This document shows, one piece after another, positions 17,407 to 26,798 of a stretch of 64,000 nucleotides of DNA. How positions within the stretch are numbered: position 1 is the first letter of the stretch; every line of letters starts with the position of its first letter. The notes under the pieces were generated by a model, which did no database searches, was not told the origin of the DNA, and saw only the letters and a program-made list of their open reading frames with translations. Location of the stretch: contig CAYIZP010000006.1 in assembly GCA_964367905.1 (NCBI GenBank), positions 1 through 64,000 of the forward strand, written 5' to 3'. Position numbers and translations under genes: made by a program. This DNA is from CAUPWF01 sp964367905 (GTDB lineage: Bacteria > Bacillota > Clostridia > Lachnospirales > Lachnospiraceae).

Positions 17407-17906
17407 TATGATATGAAAATCGGGAAACTAGGGGGATAAATCGTAAATATCGTCATCATTCCTACAATTAAGAATAATACTAGAAAGCATATAATCTTGT
17501 CAATGCTAAACTTTCGGTGATGAACGCTGATTATATAGATAATGCAATACATATGAACTACACTTACTAAAAATAAAGCAATGTCCAATACTACACTCTC
17601 AATCCCGAATCCTGCAGTGTAAAAATAATACAAAGATGGTATTAAGTATAATGAAGCCACAAGCCCTATTGTGTAGGTTCCAAAAAGATTTCTGTATTTT
17701 CTCACATGCTGTCTAAGTAGTGTAAAATAACAAATCAAAGATGGATATACTAGCATCTTCAAGTGTTCCCATACCGACTCACTGACTGGGCAAAACAACC
17801 CAATCACCTTATTTTCTCCTAATAAATCGTATAAAAAATGAAAGGCACTACCAAGTAAAAATGTAATGACAGTTGCACCAATCAAACTTTTTCTAAAGGC
17901 TTTCAT
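17406..17906 (-). CDS. DUF6512 family membrane protein
   Basis: The 166-residue protein has about five membrane segments and the sequence GLFCPVSESVWEHLKML near residue 37, which I recognise as the hallmark of the DUF6512 family common in Clostridia; function is unknown. The charged motif SESVWEHLK after the first helix is the most conserved part. The gene overlaps the upstream amidohydrolase-like gene by 14 bases, so the two are probably translated together. The stop abuts a dispersed repeat. Confidence 0.75.
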   Translation of the reverse strand: MKAFRKSLIGATVITFLLGSAFHFLYDLLGENKVIGLFCPVSESVWEHLKMLVYPSLICYFTLLRQHVRKYRNLFGTYTIGLVASLYLIPSLYYFYTAGFGIESVVLDIALFLVSVVHMYCIIYIISVHHRKFSIDKIICFLVLFLIVGMMTIFTIYPPSFPIFIS

Positions 17907-18573
17907 AGATTCCTCTCTTTCCTAATTCGCAGTGAAACTGTACTCCCACTGCAAATGGATGGTTTTCCACTTCAATCCCCTCAACTATCCCATCTATCGT
18001 AGTTGCCGACACAACCACACCTTTCCCCAGCTTTCCTATCGCCTGATGGTGATGTGAATTGGTACACTTGCTTTCTCCATAAATTTCCCTTAATATAGTT
18101 CTCTCCCGAAAATACACTGTGTGGCTTACATCACTTCGCAGACGTGTGTGTTGCTGATGCTCTATACAATCTTTCACTGTACTTCCTATGTCTTGTATCA
18201 GCGTTCCCCCTAAAGCTACGTTCATAACTTGCATCCCTCGGCATATTGCAAGTACTGGCTTCTTCCTATCTATCACTAACTTCATCAGCTCAATCTGGAA
18301 TCGATCAAATTCAAAATCTGTCTCACTGCTGTTATCCACCGGCTCCTCTCCATATAGAAGCGATGATATATCCCCACCACCACAAAATAAAAACCCATCA
18401 CATACTTCTACATATTCATGGATAGAATGGTAATCATCTAGAACTGTTCTTGATGTTGCGGGGATGATTAGTGGAGTTGCGGGGATTCTGACAATTGCAT
18501 CGATGTAGTTCTGAGTAACAAACTGTCTATTATCACTAATTGCACAAGATAGCACCCCTATGATTCTCGACAT
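17893..18573 (-). CDS. Gamma-glutamyl-gamma-aminobutyrate hydrolase-like protein (peptidase C26)
   Basis: The 226-residue class-I glutamine amidotransferase-like protein has the nucleophile elbow AICRGMQVMNVALGG (Cys near 111), the LFCGGGDISSLLYGE loop, NSHHHQAIG and the catalytic GVQFHCE segment (His then Glu). This layout is that of the peptidase C26/PuuD family, which cleaves gamma-glutamyl amides. The real substrate is not shown by sequence. Start ATG follows AAGGAATG. No strong terminator is visible in the 129 bases between it and the chemoreceptor gene. Confidence 0.88.
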   Translation of the reverse strand: MSRIIGVLSCAISDNRQFVTQNYIDAIVRIPATPLIIPATSRTVLDDYHSIHEYVEVCDGFLFCGGGDISSLLYGEEPVDNSSETDFEFDRFQIELMKLVIDRKKPVLAICRGMQVMNVALGGTLIQDIGSTVKDCIEHQQHTRLRSDVSHTVYFRERTILREIYGESKCTNSHHHQAIGKLGKGVVVSATTIDGIVEGIEVENHPFAVGVQFHCELGKRGIYESL

Positions 18574-18702
18574 AGCATTCCTTACAAGATAAGTGTTTTA
18601 CCACTAGTATATAACATAGCATAAAAAATATGTGCCATTCTAGATTCTTTACTATCCAATAATTGGTAGCACCTCATCCAAACTGACACATACTTATATT
18701 AA

Positions 18703-20745
18703 TCATTCATTTTCGTTTAGTATTGCATTTCTAGCACTCTGTTCCACAATCGTAATTTCAGAAACTAGCCTTTTTAGACTCTGCGTTTGTTCGAATAATT
18801 CCCCACTTGCAACAGAACTCATTTCCGCTGTATCTGCATTCTCTCTTACTGCAGTAGATAGTCCCCTCATAATATCATCCGTCTGCAAGACATCTACTAA
18901 TTGCTCCTCTGAGTCCGCAGAAATTGTAGTAACCTTGTCTCCTAGCGACAACGCACTTATCTGTAGCATCTCCATGGAATCTGCTGATGTTTGCATCTTA
19001 TCTGCTACTATCTTAACTGTTTCCGATGTCTCCCCGATTAAAATAGCTGTATTCTGTGCTGCTTCTGCTGATTTTGCAGCTAGATTTCTCACCTCATCTG
19101 CAACAACTGCGAATCCCTTCCCCGCTTCCCCAGCTCTTGCCGCTTCTACCGCAGCATTCAATGCTAGTATATTGGTCTGGAATGCAATGTCATCGATTGT
19201 TTTCACAATCTTCTCAGTCTGTTGAAACTTCGAATTAAGCAAATTCATATAAGACAGCATTTCCTGCATACTGGTATTGCTTACTTCTAACTCTGTCTTC
19301 GTTTTTTCATTAACTTGACTGGCAATTCTAGTATTCTCTGTAATTCTCTTAGCCTTTGATGAAAGTTGCTCCATCACTTGGGCTAATTGTTGAATCGCCT
19401 CCACCTGCTCCGCCGTCTTATATGCAATATTCTGTGCCGAATCTGACACCTGCCTACTCTTTGTATTCATACTTTCTAGCATATTTCGTATGGAAGAAAT
19501 AATAATCGACAGCTTCGCTTCAATTCGATCCATACTCAGATAAAATCCTTCAAAATCACCCACATAATAAGCTTCTGCATAACTCTCCGCTGCAAAATTC
19601 CCGTCTCCCATCTGCGTCAATGCTTGGTCGATATCCTTGATAATTACGGTAAATGATTCCGCCAGTGTGCTAATTGCTTCTCCCAACTGCTTCGTCTCTA
19701 GGGCGACTGTTTCAATCGGTACCGAGGTACTCAAATCCCCAGCCGTCAGACTGTTTAATCGCTCCGCATATGCCTTGACTGGTCGCGAAATCTGATTACT
19801 CACGCGACGAATCAACAAAATCAACACGATAATAATCGCAACTCCAAATCCAAAATTCGCCATAATATATAAGCGTAACTGTTCATAAAACTGCTTTTGA
19901 TTCGATGTAATAACCAATCCCCAATCATTTGTCCCACTGATTGGCATATACGTTGCAAATTTATCTACGCCATCATATGTATATGTTGTAAATCCACTAG
20001 ATCCATTCAATAACTCGTCTGCAATCTGCGCCAATGCTTCATAGTCAGCGTTTTCGCCACGACTATCGATTGCATTCGTTTGACTCATAATCAACTCCTC
20101 ATCCGGATGAGCCATCAAAGTTCCCTCTCCATTTAAAATATACGAATATCCATCTGTATTAATCTGTATTTCTGTGACACTCTGTGAAAAAGCACTTGGA
20201 TCAACTGCATATACCAGACAACCAATAAACTCACTGCCATTCATAATTGGTGCTGAAACAATCATAACCATATCACCAGATAAATCGCTCGGCTTGGGAT
20301 CTACTACAAAGGTTTCCCCGCTTGATTTTGCCACTTGATAATACTCTTCATAAGAAAAATCCATCCCTGACGCTAATTCTACCCCATCTTTATCCAACAC
20401 TTCGACAAACATAAAACCATGTATGTCCTTTATTGAATCCGCCTTCCGCAATATAGCATCCTTCGCACTGTTTTGGGTTGCACTTCCATTCACTCCACTC
20501 TGTAGTTCTTCTAAGGATTCTACAATAACTGAATCACTTGCAATCTGTAATGCCAAATCCTGATAAGAAGATAACTGGTTACGCACTGCGTGCCCCACAA
20601 ATGTAGCACTCTCGCTCATAAATGACTTCAGATTCGAAAGAGTGATATTATATATCCCAATTGAAAACATAACAATAATGAACAAGCATCCCAAAACAAT
20701 TGGCAGTAACGTAGCCTTGTAAATCTTCATCTTCAATGATTTCAT
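18703..20745 (-). CDS. Methyl-accepting chemotaxis protein with double Cache sensor
   Basis: This membrane chemoreceptor signals to CheA/CheW. It has a first helix (about 10-32), an extracytoplasmic dCache-type domain (about 35-285; SYQDLALQIASDS, GYSYILNGEGTLMAHPD), a second helix (about 288-310), HAMP (about 312-365; ISRPVKAYAERLNSLTAGDL) and the coiled-coil signalling domain, whose tip reads DDIAFQTNILALNAAVEAAR followed by GKGFAVVADEVRNLA. Length 680 aa is usual. It lies 42 bp downstream of a periplasmic-sensing GGDEF/EAL gene, probably in the same operon, linking chemotaxis and cyclic-di-GMP responses to small ligands. Confidence 0.95.
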   Translation of the reverse strand: MKSLKMKIYKATLLPIVLGCLFIIVMFSIGIYNITLSNLKSFMSESATFVGHAVRNQLSSYQDLALQIASDSVIVESLEELQSGVNGSATQNSAKDAILRKADSIKDIHGFMFVEVLDKDGVELASGMDFSYEEYYQVAKSSGETFVVDPKPSDLSGDMVMIVSAPIMNGSEFIGCLVYAVDPSAFSQSVTEIQINTDGYSYILNGEGTLMAHPDEELIMSQTNAIDSRGENADYEALAQIADELLNGSSGFTTYTYDGVDKFATYMPISGTNDWGLVITSNQKQFYEQLRLYIMANFGFGVAIIIVLILLIRRVSNQISRPVKAYAERLNSLTAGDLSTSVPIETVALETKQLGEAISTLAESFTVIIKDIDQALTQMGDGNFAAESYAEAYYVGDFEGFYLSMDRIEAKLSIIISSIRNMLESMNTKSRQVSDSAQNIAYKTAEQVEAIQQLAQVMEQLSSKAKRITENTRIASQVNEKTKTELEVSNTSMQEMLSYMNLLNSKFQQTEKIVKTIDDIAFQTNILALNAAVEAARAGEAGKGFAVVADEVRNLAAKSAEAAQNTAILIGETSETVKIVADKMQTSADSMEMLQISALSLGDKVTTISADSEEQLVDVLQTDDIMRGLSTAVRENADTAEMSSVASGELFEQTQSLKRLVSEITIVEQSARNAILNENE

Positions 20746-20787
20746 AGTAACTCTCCATTCTTAAATGTTTAACACACAAACTGTAGC

Positions 20788-23676
20788 CTACAATTCAATA
20801 CCGAACACCTTCTTCGACTCTAATAATGCCCTGAAGTCATTCTCGCTGATTGGTCGCTCGAAATAATAGCCTTGCGCATAATCACAATCAATCTTTCTAA
20901 GCCATAGAGCTTGCGCATAGGTCTCTACTCCCTCTGCGACAACCTTCATCTTTAACTCCTTAGCCATAGCTATTACATTGGTAACAACCACCGCACTCTT
21001 GCCGCCTTGATCTTTCAAGTCAAAGAACGCCTTGTCCAGTTTGAGAACATCTGCCTCAATTGCGGATAATCGATTCAAAGAAGAAACTCCAGCTCCAAAG
21101 TCATCGATAGCAATTGGATATCCCATTTCTCTCAATTGTTTTACTCGTAACATGAATTTTTCAGTATCACCTTCCACTGCACTTTCTGTAATCTCTAATT
21201 CAATTTCATCCGGTCTAATAGAATATGTTGAAACGATATCCGTGACCCTTGCCACGATATTGTCTGCAAGAATCGTGTTCGCTGACAAGTTAACTGAGAT
21301 TCTTGGAATACTCATAGTTCTATAATTTGATCGAATAAATTTACATACATCCTCTAGTACATATAAATCTAAGAACTCGATAAATCCGTTCGCTTCAAAC
21401 ACCGGAATAAACTGGTCTGGGAATATCGTGTTCCCTAATTTCGGGAACCAACGCACCAACGCCTCCGCACCACCGACTTCCAGAGTTTTGAAGTCTATCT
21501 TCGGTTGGTACACCACCGTGAATTCACGGTTTTTAAGTGCTTGTTCCATTCGAAAGGTCACATTTACTCTTTCCTCATAAAATTTTTGCATCTTCTCATC
21601 GAATGTAATGAAAGTAGTCTTATGTTCATTCTTTCCTTGTACTCTCGCATTGTCCGCCTGTCCGATAATCGTAGATGGGTTTTCCTTACAGTCTCTGATT
21701 ACCACATTACCAAATGACATCATAACATTATATTTCTCACCCATGACTCCCTGAATACTTGGCAGAATATCTGAGCTGTATATCTGTCGCAAAGTTCCAC
21801 CATCATCTACTCGTCTAAATACCAGGAATTGATCCGCAGTTTTTCTACAAATCACTGCTGTTTTTCCTTCAAACACTGTTTTCAATGAATTTGCTATTGC
21901 TTTAATTACATTGGTACCTCTTTCCGCACTAAAATGCGTATTGATTGTTTTAAACATGTCAATATCAAATGAAATCAACTCATACTCATTCTCTTTCGCT
22001 TCACTCAACTTTTCCTTCACAATCTCTCGGAATCTATGCATCGCCAGAAAATCTGTCAAGGCATCCGTGTCATACGCCTCCTTGAGTGCATCCTTCTTTT
22101 TCTTCTGTGCATAAAGCGCAAAACCTAGGAAAGTAGCTACTATAACAAGTGCCGTGCCTAAAAACATGTACCATCTATCTTGCATAAATTCTAAAAAATC
22201 CATCTCATTTTCTGGATAATATGCATTTGCATTGGTAGTAAGAACTGCCTCGTATTCATCTTCTGTTTGTCTATCTAACATCACATTAAAAATCGGAATA
22301 TACTCATCTGCAATTTCATGAGAGATGAAATATTGCATCGGAATTTGTAGATCTGTGGATATGGTTTCTCTATCTACATCTTCTAGGTATAATTCAGCAT
22401 ACCGAGCTGCACTGTCTGTGGATATCATCATATCAACAGCCCCATCCGCAAAATCATCCAATAGTTGGTGCCAATCATCATAGAACACAAACTCATTATC
22501 AGGAAACTCATCTAAGAATACTTCATATTCCACTGATTGATAACGCAAACTTCCAATTCTTGGAGATGCTTCTATCGTCTCTTTTGTCGACCCGCTACTA
22601 CTATGTACACTCGCCTTAACTTGAGCATATACTGAAATCAAATAGTATGCCTCTGTTGGTTGATAATATTCGAACTCATGTTCCCCTTCTCCATACAACG
22701 TTACAAGCAAATCAAACCCCTCATGATTGTTTGGATCATCTAGAATACTATATGGATGATAGTTCACTTGAAAGTCATACCGCTCTGCTAACACACTCAA
22801 AGTTTCAACCATCGCTCCATCTGGTTCTCCATCTTCATTCGTAAAAGAAATCGGCTCATAATCTGAGATATAACCTACCTCCAATGGTCTTTCTCGCAAT
22901 GTCTCTATCTCCGCTATCGTCAACCCTCTGTGATTAATCTCTAACTTATCCGCTAGATACTTTTCTTCTAACTCCAAAAAAAAGTTTCCCTCTGTCTTCA
23001 CCACATCTATAAATATACGATCTATCTTATCCATCAACTCCTGATTCTCAAAACTGGTAACCAAATATAGATTGTAAACGCCGAGGTTTAAAACATTATT
23101 TCCCTCTTCAACAACTCTACTCTCCGACATGTTGATGTAGAAATCCGTATCTAATTCCATATATTCCTCTAAGCTAGCATAAACATATTCAACAGAAATG
23201 TTTCGTGCATCGCAGAACCGCTCCAAATCCGTCATACCCTCACTTCCCTCATAAGTCGCTACTGTCTTTCCGTCCATGCTCTCATAATCTGCATAAATCA
23301 TTTCCATATCATCTGTCATCAATGCAACCGATGTTTTAGAAAATGGATTTGCAGAATATAAAACTTCTTCTCTTCGTTCATCCGACCTGATATTCAATCC
23401 ACCAACATCTACAACTCCTGAATTAACTGCTTCAAACATATCCCCCTCTATCGGAACAAATTCAAACTTCAAATCACTCACTTCTTCTATCTTGCGAAAC
23501 ACCTCATATCCATACCCTTTATTATTCAAGCTTTCTATATCCTCGATAATATCTGTATAGTCTGTATAATATCCCACTTTCACAACTTCTTCCGCAGCTA
23601 AGACTGGCACAATAGGCAAAGCACTCATCAATATACATACTGTTACAATAGTTCCAACACATTTCTTCACCCACAT
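20788..23676 (-). CDS. Substrate-binding-domain sensor with degenerate GGDEF and EAL domains
   Basis: The 962-residue protein has a signal peptide (cut near VLAAEE, residue 28), two tandem SBP_bac_3-type solute-binding domains (about 30-255 and 262-490), a membrane helix (about 500-520, LGTALVIVATFLGFALYA), a GGDEF domain (about 545-680) and an EAL domain (about 690-950). The GGDEF signature is degenerate (RKTADQF in place of GGDEF), so cyclase activity is unlikely. The EAL residues are kept: EALVRW, VNLSAN, ELEITESAVE, DDFGAG, LKLDK, VVAEGVET, AQGY. It is therefore probably a ligand-regulated c-di-GMP phosphodiesterase. It is followed by the chemoreceptor. Confidence 0.93.
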   Translation of the reverse strand: MWVKKCVGTIVTVCILMSALPIVPVLAAEEVVKVGYYTDYTDIIEDIESLNNKGYGYEVFRKIEEVSDLKFEFVPIEGDMFEAVNSGVVDVGGLNIRSDERREEVLYSANPFSKTSVALMTDDMEMIYADYESMDGKTVATYEGSEGMTDLERFCDARNISVEYVYASLEEYMELDTDFYINMSESRVVEEGNNVLNLGVYNLYLVTSFENQELMDKIDRIFIDVVKTEGNFFLELEEKYLADKLEINHRGLTIAEIETLRERPLEVGYISDYEPISFTNEDGEPDGAMVETLSVLAERYDFQVNYHPYSILDDPNNHEGFDLLVTLYGEGEHEFEYYQPTEAYYLISVYAQVKASVHSSSGSTKETIEASPRIGSLRYQSVEYEVFLDEFPDNEFVFYDDWHQLLDDFADGAVDMMISTDSAARYAELYLEDVDRETISTDLQIPMQYFISHEIADEYIPIFNVMLDRQTEDEYEAVLTTNANAYYPENEMDFLEFMQDRWYMFLGTALVIVATFLGFALYAQKKKKDALKEAYDTDALTDFLAMHRFREIVKEKLSEAKENEYELISFDIDMFKTINTHFSAERGTNVIKAIANSLKTVFEGKTAVICRKTADQFLVFRRVDDGGTLRQIYSSDILPSIQGVMGEKYNVMMSFGNVVIRDCKENPSTIIGQADNARVQGKNEHKTTFITFDEKMQKFYEERVNVTFRMEQALKNREFTVVYQPKIDFKTLEVGGAEALVRWFPKLGNTIFPDQFIPVFEANGFIEFLDLYVLEDVCKFIRSNYRTMSIPRISVNLSANTILADNIVARVTDIVSTYSIRPDEIELEITESAVEGDTEKFMLRVKQLREMGYPIAIDDFGAGVSSLNRLSAIEADVLKLDKAFFDLKDQGGKSAVVVTNVIAMAKELKMKVVAEGVETYAQALWLRKIDCDYAQGYYFERPISENDFRALLESKKVFGIEL

Positions 23677-23760
23677 ACAGCCTACCTCCTATAAATAACT
23701 CTTCTAACCTGAATCTAATATTGGGAATATTTTACCCTTCCTCTTCATAAAGATAATAGC

Positions 23761-23809
23761 AAAATTCGACAAAAAACACAATGTTTTCCAGTGTTTTTTG
23801 TCGAATTTT
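23761..23809 (-). terminator. Strong bidirectional terminator
   Basis: A perfect 19-bp stem (23761-23779 with 23791-23809) around an 11-base loop contains the T run GTGTTTTTTG on both strands. It lies seven bases behind the DUF4317 stop and separates that gene from the GGDEF/EAL gene. Confidence 0.85.
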
Positions 23810-23815
23810 ATCGAA

Positions 23816-24970
23816 TTATGTTGTTTTTTGTTGCATTTCCTCTCTCGCTATCGTTCTCGCATTTACACCATTCACTTCAATATGGTCGTCTACTGCAATG
23901 ACCAAACAGTGCCGTCCATCAATCACACGTGTTTCAATCAAGTCTGCCCGCTCTGGATTCACCTTAATCACCACATCTGGTGTCTGAATCTGAAACTTTC
24001 TATTCTCTGTAATATTGCTGACCATCAAATGATTCTTCTCGCCAACTAATCCGTCATAATGTTGGTCAAAATTCTCCAACTGCTCTTCGCCCACACCACT
24101 TTCCTGCAACAGCCTTCTCACATCAGGCTTCGATAATTCAATCGGGTCTGGATTATCTTGATTCTCATCCAAAATCCCATTTAAATTCTCATGCACATTG
24201 CGCACAACTTCATAGTCACATTCTTCCCCTAACGCATCTTCCAATAACAAATTAAAATGATCTTTTTGACTTCCAGCAGATAATGGTATACGACTTCCCA
24301 ACATCTCTTCTATAAATTCTTCCTTTAACTCTTCTGATTTCTTAGAATAATACAATACTCCATGAATATCCGTATTGCGATCTGTAAATGCAGGAAATAA
24401 GAACCCCTGCAACGGTGCCTCAACAATCCAATCCCGCACCCGCTCCTGAATCGTATTATGTTCTGGATTGTAGCTAAGCCCTGGCTTCGAAAGTGTCATC
24501 GGGCAGATACTGCACAAGATATGCTCATACACATTATCCGACGCATCATCCATGGTGAATCCATCCGAAGCTTGTCCTGGTATATCGTAAACAGCATGAA
24601 TGAGTATGATATAATAATTTTCTGGATATTCATAATTCCCAATTATCTTCTCGTAAAATTCTTGGATTAAAGAATCATCTTGCAATTTGCTATTACGTAG
24701 CTTCATCAGAAATTCTTGTGTTCCCCCTTCAGCTTCTTGCTCTAATGGAAACTCCATGTGTAATAAATTCTTACCAATGCTTCCAGACAAAGTCTTCTTA
24801 AACAGCTCAAAATATTTAAATTCTTCCTCTTCTGGCAGTGATAAGAACGCACTCTTCCAATTTGTAATCTGTTCCTTCTCATGATTCACATAACAACCAC
24901 AAATTCTTGTAATCGCACAATTTGCTGGTGAAAATTGTTTTTTAATTTCTAATACTTCTTTTTTATTCAT
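23816..24970 (-). CDS. DUF4317 domain protein
   Basis: The 384-residue cytoplasmic protein begins MNKKEVLEIKKQFS and has CAITRICGCYVN, HAVYDIPG and SICPMTLSKPGLSYN, which I recognise as the DUF4317 family found in Clostridia; function is unknown. No membrane segments or known catalytic motif are visible. A second small gene (24997-25248) lies 26 bp upstream on the same strand. A strong terminator follows the stop. Confidence 0.85.
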   Translation of the reverse strand: MNKKEVLEIKKQFSPANCAITRICGCYVNHEKEQITNWKSAFLSLPEEEEFKYFELFKKTLSGSIGKNLLHMEFPLEQEAEGGTQEFLMKLRNSKLQDDSLIQEFYEKIIGNYEYPENYYIILIHAVYDIPGQASDGFTMDDASDNVYEHILCSICPMTLSKPGLSYNPEHNTIQERVRDWIVEAPLQGFLFPAFTDRNTDIHGVLYYSKKSEELKEEFIEEMLGSRIPLSAGSQKDHFNLLLEDALGEECDYEVVRNVHENLNGILDENQDNPDPIELSKPDVRRLLQESGVGEEQLENFDQHYDGLVGEKNHLMVSNITENRKFQIQTPDVVIKVNPERADLIETRVIDGRHCLVIAVDDHIEVNGVNARTIAREEMQQKTT

Positions 24971-24996
24971 CTCTGTCCCTCATCTATAATCTTTAT

Positions 24997-25248
24997 CTAA
25001 TCTTCAAACTGTCCATTCAGCCACACCAACGCCTCGTCATATCCACTCTCATCAAAAGAAAACTCTTTTCTAACTTTCTCCTCGTCTGGTGTCACATCGA
25101 TACAATATGGTTCTGGCCATGTAACGACTGCTAATTTATAATCTGGTTTTTCTCCTTGTCGTACAATGGAATACCTTATTCCTCTATAGCCGCCATAATA
25201 CGGTCTGCCGTACGTATAATAATTGAAAACAACCGGTTTTTCTATCAT
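24997..25248 (-). CDS. Small hypothetical protein
   Basis: This 83-residue soluble protein is rich in Tyr and Gly near its N-terminus (YYTYGRPYYGGYRGIRYS) and acidic in its C-terminal half. No family is recognised. ATG 25248 follows AGTAGGAAATT. It is probably co-transcribed with the DUF4317 gene, 26 bp downstream. Reality of the gene is supported by the ribosome site, the position and coherent protein composition. Confidence 0.65.
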   Translation of the reverse strand: MIEKPVVFNYYTYGRPYYGGYRGIRYSIVRQGEKPDYKLAVVTWPEPYCIDVTPDEEKVRKEFSFDESGYDEALVWLNGQFED

Positions 25249-25311
25249 AATTTCCTACTTTCTTGAAAATATCATGTTTATAATTGTAACATAGAGACAA
25301 GGATTTTTCAA

Positions 25312-25370
25312 ATGGGGACGTAGTTTTTCTTCAAAAAACTACGTCCCCAACGAAAAAATCCCTGTCCCTA
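25312..25370. repeat. Dispersed palindromic repeat, type A copy 3
   Basis: GGGGACGTAGTTTTT, loop CTTCA and its complement form the hairpin, followed by the tail AACGAAAAAATCCCTGTCCC. It is nearly identical to copy 1 and ends six bases before the stop of the peptidoglycan-binding gene. Confidence 0.9.
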
Positions 25371-25375
25371 ATGAA

Positions 25376-26638
25376 CTACAACTGTGCGATTCTAGAAACT
25401 CCCACATATTTTTCAGATATTTTATACCATGTACTATAATCCACCTTCCCAGTTTCTGGTAGATTAAATACTGACTGAAACACCTTGACAGAATTCTCAG
25501 TAGCTGGCCCATAGATTCCATCTACATCCAAAGTGGGTATGAGCGGAAAACCTTCTGCTACTCCATTAATCTGCATCTGAATCGTCTCTACTGGCTCACC
25601 TGTCGAACCGACTTCCAAGGTATACCCCGGCCAAGAAGACGGTACCCCTGAAACTTCTGGAGCTGTATTGATGTAGATATCATCCCCATAATAATATCTC
25701 AAAATCTCAATCGGAGTATAACCTTGGTCACCTAGATATTTTGATCCCCATTGTGTCATCCAATTTGGACAGGTTGATTTCTTTCCATCACAATACTGTG
25801 CTAAAATCGGCTGTTTCACATTTGGTCGCGATAAATAATCTGTAAACAACTCATCCACCACTACTGAAATTGTATCGTAAATATTACGATTTGCAATCCA
25901 TTTTTGATCATATGCCGTAGAAGATGTAATCGTAAAATCATACCCTTTGTTTCTATACCATTCAGTATATACTCTGTTCAATGTGAAGGACATTATCGCT
26001 AAAACATTTGCCCTTATCGTGTTTGTTGGCCACGTAGCATAGATTTCACTTGATGCAACATTCTTAATGTAATCTTTATATTTCACATAATGATTCTTTG
26101 CCGTGGTATCATCTGGGCTACCGTCGTGTACGATGATAAATTCGGGAATAACTACTCGATCAAGTACAATTTCTCCGCTATTATCAATTGGTTTAATCTC
26201 ACTTTCCGAAATTTTTTCTGGATAGTTTCCGTAAAGTGTATGTGCATCAATTACATAGGTATTCGAAGTAGAAATACGACTATCTTCTGGACTAAGTGCC
26301 ACATTCTGCAATGCATTAATATCTGCAAGAACCTCAATACCTGCGATAGAAATTGGTCGATAGCCTGACGCCTTTATCTCCACTGTATATTCCGAATAGG
26401 GTTGCTGCGTATTGTTCACATCTAAGCTATATTCAATGGGTGGTGCAGCCAATTCTATTGTTTCTGTCTGCCCATTCTTATCTGTACTTAATATTTCTAT
26501 CGCAGATTCTGGTACCCCTGTATAGGCGATAGATACAGCCGCATTCTCAATCGGATATGCCGTTACATTGGAAACCACCGATATCTTTAATTTTCCTTTA
26601 TTCTCCGTATTCACCTGTGCCGCTCGCATAGATTGCAT
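25376..26638 (-). CDS. Spore-type peptidoglycan-binding protein
   Basis: The 420-residue protein has an N-terminal carboxypeptidase-regulatory-like beta domain (about 10-110), a central region with ASSEIYATWPTNTIRANVLA and SFTLNRVYTEWYRNKGYDF (about 200-300) that recalls SpoIID-like glycan-cleaving domains, and a C-terminal PG_binding_1 domain (about 345-415; VDGIYGPATENSVKVFQ). I recognise it as a widespread Clostridia family annotated as peptidoglycan-binding or spore cortex-lytic. No signal peptide is seen, as in spore-core or forespore proteins. Catalysis is not proven by sequence. ATG 26638 follows GAGG by six bases. Confidence 0.75.
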   Translation of the reverse strand: MQSMRAAQVNTENKGKLKISVVSNVTAYPIENAAVSIAYTGVPESAIEILSTDKNGQTETIELAAPPIEYSLDVNNTQQPYSEYTVEIKASGYRPISIAGIEVLADINALQNVALSPEDSRISTSNTYVIDAHTLYGNYPEKISESEIKPIDNSGEIVLDRVVIPEFIIVHDGSPDDTTAKNHYVKYKDYIKNVASSEIYATWPTNTIRANVLAIMSFTLNRVYTEWYRNKGYDFTITSSTAYDQKWIANRNIYDTISVVVDELFTDYLSRPNVKQPILAQYCDGKKSTCPNWMTQWGSKYLGDQGYTPIEILRYYYGDDIYINTAPEVSGVPSSWPGYTLEVGSTGEPVETIQMQINGVAEGFPLIPTLDVDGIYGPATENSVKVFQSVFNLPETGKVDYSTWYKISEKYVGVSRIAQL

Positions 26639-26709
26639 TCAATTCCTCACAATTATTAATTATATAAATTTATATGACAAATTCTCAATTTCATTCCTAA
26701 ATTTCAAAA

Positions 26710-26778
26710 AGGGACAGGGATTTTTTTAATAGGGACGTAGTTTTTCTTCAAAAAACTACGTCCCTATTATCCGTCCCC
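26710..26778. repeat. Dispersed palindromic repeat, type A copy 4
   Basis: AATAGGGACGTAGTTTTT (26728-26745) pairs with its perfect complement at 26751-26768. Here the outer stem changed from ATTGGGG to AATAGGG on both arms, keeping the pairing. GGGACAGGG lies in front and CCGTCCCC behind. It fills the gap between the anti-sigma stop and the peptidoglycan-binding gene. Confidence 0.88.
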
Positions 26779-26798
26779 ATTATCATTATCGTCAATTA

